DNA of 16,659 nucleotides from Methylacidiphilum caldifontis (GTDB taxonomy: Bacteria; Verrucomicrobiota; Verrucomicrobiia; Methylacidiphilales; CAMAQI01). Both the position numbers and the translations under genes were made by a program. The stretch is taken from the NCBI GenBank assembly GCA_945860255.1, contig CAMAQI010000040.1, positions 1 to 16,659 of the forward strand, given 5' to 3'. Below are positions 13,318-16,659 of this stretch, in pieces (within the stretch, counting starts at the first letter, position 1; each line of letters starts with the position of its first letter). The notes below the pieces were generated by a model that was given only the letters and a program-made list of their open reading frames with translations, was not told the DNA's origin and made no database searches.

Positions 13318-13390
13318 GCCCACGTAGCTCAGTTGGTAGAGCACGTCCTTGGTAAGGACGAGGTCGTCGGTTCAATCCCGATCGTGGGCT
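13318..13390 (+). tRNA. tRNA-Thr (anticodon GGT)
   Basis: The gene is 73 bases. Acceptor arms GCCCACG/CGTGGGC pair fully, and D-arm GCTC/GAGC is present. The anticodon stem CGTCC/GGACG holds loop TTGGTAA with GGT at its centre, and a GGTTCAATC T-loop follows. CCA is not encoded (next bases GTC), so it must be added enzymatically. Its position before tuf is the classic thrT-tuf arrangement, and tuf mRNA would be released by tRNA processing. Confidence 0.97.
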
Positions 13391-13489
13391 GTCTCGCTGG
13401 CAGGTAGAATGCGGACTCCAAGAAGGAGAATGCAACCTGAAACAAACGTAATAACAGTTGTAAAAACAATTGCACTTTAAGGAGTTAGT

Positions 13490-14674
13490 ATGGCCAAGGA
13501 AGCATTTAGTCGAAATAAACCCCACGTAAACGTGGGAACCATCGGTCACGTCGATCATGGAAAAACAACTTTAACCGCAGCGATCACAAGCGTCTTGGCA
13601 AAATCAGGATATTGCCAAGCTCGCGGTTATGATCAAATTGATAACGCTCCCGAAGAGAGAGAGCGTGGAATCACGATCAATACCACGCACGTTGAGTACG
13701 AGACTGCGGCACGTCACTACGCCCACGTGGATTGTCCCGGTCACGCGGATTATGTCAAAAACATGATCACCGGTGCCGCTCAAATGGACGGAGCGATCCT
13801 CGTTGTGAGTGCTGCGGATGGTCCAATGCCTCAAACTCGTGAGCATATCCTTCTTGCCCGTCAAGTTGGCGTTCCTTCACTCGTTGTTTTCATGAACAAA
13901 GTGGACATGGTGGATGATAAAGAACTTCTCGACCTCGTTGAACTCGAAGTCCGTGAACTCCTCACCCAATATGAATTTCCTGGTGACACAATTCCAATCG
14001 TCAAAGGCAGTGCCCTCAAAGCTCTTGAAGGAGATGCCGCTTACGAAAAAGAGATTTTGAATTTGATGGAAGCAGTGGATAATTATATTCCTCTTCCTGA
14101 ACGTCCGAAAGATCAACCGTTCTTGATGTCTGTTGAAGACGTTTTCAACATTGAAGGTCGTGGTACTGTTTGTACCGGTCGTGTTGAGCGTGGTATTCTG
14201 AAGAAAATGGAAGAAGTTGAAATCGTTGGACTTCGTCCGACGGTCAAAACAACTTGTACCGATATCGAAATGTTCCGTAAGCTTCTCGACAGCGCCGAAG
14301 CCGGAGACAACGTTGGTCTCTTGCTCCGTGGTGTGAAGAAAGAAGATATCGAACGTGGTCAAGTCATTTCCAAAGTCGGATCGATTAAACCCCACACGAA
14401 GTTCAAAGCACAAATTTATGTCTTGAGCAAAGAAGAGGGTGGACGTCATACCCCATTCTTCAAAGGATATCGCCCACAATTCTATTTCCGTACGACGGAC
14501 GTTACTGGTTCAGTGACTCTCAAAGAGGGTGTTGAAATGGTTATGCCTGGTGACAATATCGAATGTGAAGTCGAATTGCTCTCCCCGATCGCGATGGAAA
14601 AAGCAATGCGCTTTGCGATTCGCGAAGGTGGTAAGACAGTCGGCGCAGGTCGTGTTGTCGAAATCATTCAATAG
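13490..14674 (+). CDS. tuf: Translation elongation factor Tu
   Basis: This 394-residue GTPase brings aminoacyl-tRNA to the ribosome. G1 is GHVDHGKT at 19-26, switch I is RERGITIN at 57-64, G3 DCPGH is at 81-85, G4 NKVD at 136-139 (NKCD in most species) and G5 SAL at 174-176. Domains II and III are full-length, with EEGGRHTPFFKGYRPQFYFRTTDVTG and the terminal REGGKTVGAGRVVEII. AAGGAG sits 5 bases before the ATG. It lies 99 bases after tRNA-Thr; that leader has a small CTCC/GGAG hairpin (13416-13428) but no clear terminator. The sequence style (YDQIDNAPEERERGITINTTHVEYET) fits PVC bacteria. Confidence 0.99.
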   Translation: MAKEAFSRNKPHVNVGTIGHVDHGKTTLTAAITSVLAKSGYCQARGYDQIDNAPEERERGITINTTHVEYETAARHYAHVDCPGHADYVKNMITGAAQMDGAILVVSAADGPMPQTREHILLARQVGVPSLVVFMNKVDMVDDKELLDLVELEVRELLTQYEFPGDTIPIVKGSALKALEGDAAYEKEILNLMEAVDNYIPLPERPKDQPFLMSVEDVFNIEGRGTVCTGRVERGILKKMEEVEIVGLRPTVKTTCTDIEMFRKLLDSAEAGDNVGLLLRGVKKEDIERGQVISKVGSIKPHTKFKAQIYVLSKEEGGRHTPFFKGYRPQFYFRTTDVTGSVTLKEGVEMVMPGDNIECEVELLSPIAMEKAMRFAIREGGKTVGAGRVVEIIQ

Positions 14675-14690
14675 TCGGTAAAGTTTAAAT

Positions 14691-14721
14691 GCTCTCCAAG
14701 GTTCATTCCTTGGGGAGCTTT
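14691..14721 (+). terminator. Stable hairpin between tuf and tRNA-Trp
   Basis: GCTCTCCAAGG (14691-14701) pairs with CCTTGGGGAGC (14708-14718) with one G-T wobble and a TTCATT loop, followed only by TTT and then GCTGT. The poor T-run suggests partial termination, or an RNA-stabilising/processing hairpin at the tuf 3' end that lets some transcripts continue into tRNA-Trp and secE. Confidence 0.5.
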
Positions 14722-14753
14722 GCTGTCTCCAAAAAAGAAAGCATATTTTATAA

Positions 14754-14826
14754 AGGGCAGTAGTTCAATTGGTAGAGCGACGGTCTCCAAAACCGTAAGT
14801 TGGGGGTTCGAGTCCCTCCTGCCCTG
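14754..14826 (+). tRNA. tRNA-Trp (anticodon CCA)
   Basis: The gene is 73 bases. Acceptor arms AGGGCAG/CTGCCCT pair fully, with discriminator G as expected for Trp. The anticodon stem ACGGT/ACCGT holds loop CTCCAAA with CCA, and the T-arm is GGGGG-TTCGAGT-CCCTC. No CCA end is encoded. The discriminator G begins a GGAG that lies 12 bases before the secE ATG, so the end of this tRNA and the secE leader share bases. Confidence 0.97.
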
Positions 14827-14841
14827 GAGTCATAAAAGATC

Positions 14842-15147
14842 ATGGAAGCATTAAAAATCGGCGGAAGTTGGTGGGGTACATTTTGGGTTGTCTTTTCCGT
14901 ATTATTGACCGCATTCGTGTGGTTGAACTTTGGAAAAGCGATACAAAAATTTATCAGCGAGGTCTCTGCAGAACTGAAAAAGTGTTCGTGGCCTTGGGAT
15001 GAGAATAAAACCGGCTTTGCAAAATACCGTGAATTATTTGATTCCACCGTTGTCGTTATCGTTTCGACGATCTTACTTTCAGCGATTGTGACTTTCTCAG
15101 ATTTTATCTTGTTGAAAGTAATTGGGCTAGTGACCCGTCTTCATTAA
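14842..15147 (+). CDS. secE: Preprotein translocase subunit SecE
   Basis: This 101-residue inner-membrane subunit clamps SecY. There is a first hydrophobic segment at about 10-30 (WWGTFWVVFSVLLTAFVWLNF), then the amphipathic helix and core 'FISEVSAELKKCSWP' at 37-51. An insertion (WDENKTGFAKYRELF) precedes 'DSTVVVIVSTILLSAIVTFSDFIL', the essential last helix. Typical SecE goes from the Trp-Pro almost directly to the last helix, so about eight to ten residues are extra here. I associate this form with Verrucomicrobia. Ribosome binding is poor: GGAG at the tRNA boundary is 12 bases away. Confidence 0.95.
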   Translation: MEALKIGGSWWGTFWVVFSVLLTAFVWLNFGKAIQKFISEVSAELKKCSWPWDENKTGFAKYRELFDSTVVVIVSTILLSAIVTFSDFILLKVIGLVTRLH

Positions 15148-15156
15148 AGGAAACCG

Positions 15157-15762
15157 ATGAGCGAAATAGTTGATCAGACAGCGGATGCAGATAGCAACAA
15201 TCTTGAGGGATTGGAGCCGCAATGGTATGCCCTACACGTTCTTTCCGGTTTGGAAAAACGGGTCAAGGATAGCATGGAAAAACGAATCAAAACGGAAGAG
15301 ATTTCCGATTTGATCTTTGAGGTCATCGTTCCGGTTGAGCGTGTTTCAGAAGTGAAGCGTGGAAAGAAAGTGGAGACCGAGCGTAAGCTTTATCCTGGAT
15401 ATGTTTTCGTGAAGATGTTTCTTCATGATGTGGATAAGAAGTTTGTCGGTCGCTCTTGGTATTTCATTCAAGAGACTCACGGCGTGATCGGTTTTGCGGA
15501 TGGCGATCGTCCCTCCCCCATGCGCCCTCATGAGATCGAAGCGATGCTCTGGCAAATGCGTGATCGTGAAGAGCGAGTCGTTCCTCGTATCGCCTTTAAT
15601 ATTGGCGATAAGGTGAAGGTCGGCGATGGTCCATTCCAAAGTTCTGAAGGGGTGATCGACGAGATCGACGCAGAGCGTGGAAAATTAAAAGTTTCGGTAA
15701 GTATCTTTGGTCGTTTCACGCCCGTGGAACTCGAATTCTGGCAAGTTGAAAAAGCGACGTAA
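15157..15762 (+). CDS. nusG: Transcription elongation/antitermination factor NusG
   Basis: This 201-residue protein binds RNA polymerase and couples it to Rho or the ribosome. An acidic N-terminal extension (1-20) precedes the NGN domain (QWYALHVLSGLEKRV at 21-35; KLYPGYVFVKMF at 77-88; WYFIQETHGVIGF at 101-113). The C-terminal KOW domain is FNIGDKVKVGDGPFQSSEGVIDEI near 147-170, ending FGRFTPVELEFWQVEK. AAGGAAA precedes the start, 9 bases after secE. A 14-base perfect palindrome, GACGTAATTACGTC, spans its stop codon (15756-15769). Confidence 0.98.
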   Translation: MSEIVDQTADADSNNLEGLEPQWYALHVLSGLEKRVKDSMEKRIKTEEISDLIFEVIVPVERVSEVKRGKKVETERKLYPGYVFVKMFLHDVDKKFVGRSWYFIQETHGVIGFADGDRPSPMRPHEIEAMLWQMRDREERVVPRIAFNIGDKVKVGDGPFQSSEGVIDEIDAERGKLKVSVSIFGRFTPVELEFWQVEKAT

Positions 15763-15783
15763 TTACGTCCTAAGGAAAAATAT

Positions 15784-16209
15784 ATGGCAAAAGAAATCGT
15801 TGGACAAATTAAGTTGCAGATCCCCGCAGGACAGGCGAATCCCGCCCCTCCCGTAGGTCCTGCATTGGGTCAGCAAGGGGTGAACATCATGGCGTTCTGC
15901 AAAGAGTTCAACGCCGCGACTCAAAAAGATTCAGGAAATATTCTTCCTGTTGTCATCACCGTCTATAAAGATAAATCATTTTCATTTATCACGAAGTCCC
16001 CACCGGCCTCGGTGCTCCTCAAAAAGGTAGCGAACGTCGCGAGTGGATCTGCGAAATCAAACACCGTTAAAGTGGCGAAGATTTCAAAGAAGCAAGTCAT
16101 GGATATCGTGAAGATCAAACGTAAAGATTTGACAGCAAAGACCGATGAAGCGGCGTTTCGCATTATTGCAGGAACGGCACGTAACATGGGTATCGAAATT
16201 GCTGATTAA
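15784..16209 (+). CDS. rplK: 50S ribosomal protein L11
   Basis: The protein is 141 residues, the standard length. The N-terminal domain is 'IVGQIKLQIPAGQANPAPPVGPALGQQGVNIMAFCKEFN', with the proline-rich segment around 20-32 that binds release and elongation factors. The RNA-binding C-terminal domain is 'SFITKSPPASVLLKKVA' and 'ITKVKRKDLTA'-like 'IVKIKRKDLTAKT', ending GTARNMGIEIAD. AAGGA lies before the ATG. It binds the 23S GTPase-associated region. The spacing to rplA is 57 bases and holds an RNA hairpin. Confidence 0.99.
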   Translation: MAKEIVGQIKLQIPAGQANPAPPVGPALGQQGVNIMAFCKEFNAATQKDSGNILPVVITVYKDKSFSFITKSPPASVLLKKVANVASGSAKSNTVKVAKISKKQVMDIVKIKRKDLTAKTDEAAFRIIAGTARNMGIEIAD

Positions 16210-16223
16210 TAAACAACACAAAC

Positions 16224-16252
16224 GTGGGAGATCTTCGGATCGTTTGAACCAC
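16224..16252 (+). promoter_or_regulatory. Likely L1-binding mRNA site (autoregulatory leader) before rplA
   Basis: GTGG (16224-16227) pairs with CCAC (16249-16252) and GATC/GATC caps a TTCG tetraloop. Between them is an asymmetric internal loop, GA on the 5' side and GTTTGAA on the 3' side. The L1 site of 23S rRNA, as I recall it, reads GUGGGAGGC...UUGAAAUACCAC, so the GUGGGAG and UUGAA...CCAC elements are both copied here. The rplA Shine-Dalgarno GGAGAA starts three bases after the hairpin, so bound L1 would block its own translation. Confidence 0.65.
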
Positions 16253-16266
16253 ATGGAGAAATAACT

Positions 16267-16659
16267 ATGGCTCAAAAACGGAGCAAGCGCTATCAGGCAG
16301 CGGTCAAATTGATCGACAGCAATCGTGCTTATACATTGGTCGAAGCCGTCAAGGTTTTGAAACAAATTGCGGTAACGAAAGCCGATCAAACGGTGGACAT
16401 CGCTTTTAAACTCGGTGTGGATCCTAAACAAAGTGATCAAATGGTTCGTGGAACGGTTTCATTGCCTAAAGGCACTGGAAAAAACGTTCGCGTTCTCGTT
16501 TTCGCAAAAGGGGCTGCAGCGGATGCCGCGAAGGCCGCTGGTGCTGAATTTGTTGGATTCGAAGATTTGATTAAACAAGTCACAGACGGGTTTCAAGATT
16601 TTGATGTCTGCGTTGCGACGCCTGATGCGATGTCTGAAGTTCGTAAGCTCGGTAAGGTT
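16267..16659 (+). CDS. rplA: 50S ribosomal protein L1, 3' end outside window
   Basis: The first 131 residues are visible and the frame is open to the window end. The start MAQKRSKRYQAAVKLID is preceded by GGAGAA at 16255-16260. The L1 pattern is clear: 'YTLVEAVKVLKQIA', 'QTVDIAFKLGVDPKQSDQMVRGTVSLPKGTGKNVRVLVFAKG', 'AKAAGAEFVGFEDLI' and 'FDVCVATPDAMSEVRKLGKV', which in the family continues into LGPRGLMP. L1 binds 23S rRNA at the stalk and, in many bacteria, its own mRNA. It follows rplK as in almost all bacteria. Confidence 0.98.
   Translation, partial: MAQKRSKRYQAAVKLIDSNRAYTLVEAVKVLKQIAVTKADQTVDIAFKLGVDPKQSDQMVRGTVSLPKGTGKNVRVLVFAKGAAADAAKAAGAEFVGFEDLIKQVTDGFQDFDVCVATPDAMSEVRKLGKV

Noticed and set aside
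13193..13558. 121-codon minus-strand frame
   Set aside because: It crosses the terminator, tRNA-Thr and the tuf start; it is an antisense shadow with no recognisable protein features.
13877..14479. 200-codon minus-strand frame inside tuf
   Set aside because: Antisense to a highly conserved gene; Phe/Asn-rich translation is a mirror of tuf codon use.

Overview
The window is a bacterial chromosome segment of moderate GC, with dense genes and short intergenic gaps (none without a gene exceeds 300 bases). The right third carries tRNA-Thr, tuf, tRNA-Trp, secE, nusG, rplK and rplA in the order seen in the PVC group (Chlamydiae, Verrucomicrobia and relatives) among others. SecE carries an extra loop after its Lys-Lys-x-x-Trp-Pro core that I associate with Verrucomicrobia, and EF-Tu reads like that lineage. 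I infer a Verrucomicrobia-like organism with medium-low confidence and cannot name a genus.

Layout. 2-856: the 3' end of a membrane glycosyltransferase-like gene, cut by the window edge. 857-1033: a dispersed-repeat-like spacer. 1034-2508, minus strand: a LysR regulator followed by a lone CheW. 2509-2588: a divergent control region with a LysR-type palindrome and a sigma-54-like -24/-12 element. 2589-7910: a nitrate/nitrite uptake operon holding a leaderless NrtA-like protein (probable cytoplasmic nitrate sensor, NasS-like), a Tat-exported NrtA, a small NrtS-type transporter, the NrtB permease and two ATPases. 8045-9697: an alginate-export-family outer-membrane porin closed by a strong terminator. 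9882-12506: a TPR protein, a CstA-family transporter and a candidate 30-residue membrane peptide. 12496-13095: purN, whose start codon lies in a perfect inverted repeat. 13318-16659: translation and transcription genes, with a likely L1 autoregulatory RNA element between rplK and rplA.

How the genes work together. The porin would admit the anion through the outer membrane. Tat-exported NrtA captures it and NrtB with the two ATPases pumps it in. NrtS may give a second, ABC-independent route encoded in the same operon. The leaderless NrtA paralogue keeps the ligand-pocket positions and is best placed to report intracellular nitrate. LysR is the obvious regulator, and an 11-base word shared by the nrt and porin upstream regions suggests that one factor controls both. 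No nitrate or nitrite reductase is present in the window.

The points most worth a second look are the unusual nitrate module (sensor-like NrtA plus NrtS plus ABC plus porin), its control region, the cstA-small ORF-purN junction, and the 23S-rRNA-like L1 site before rplA.
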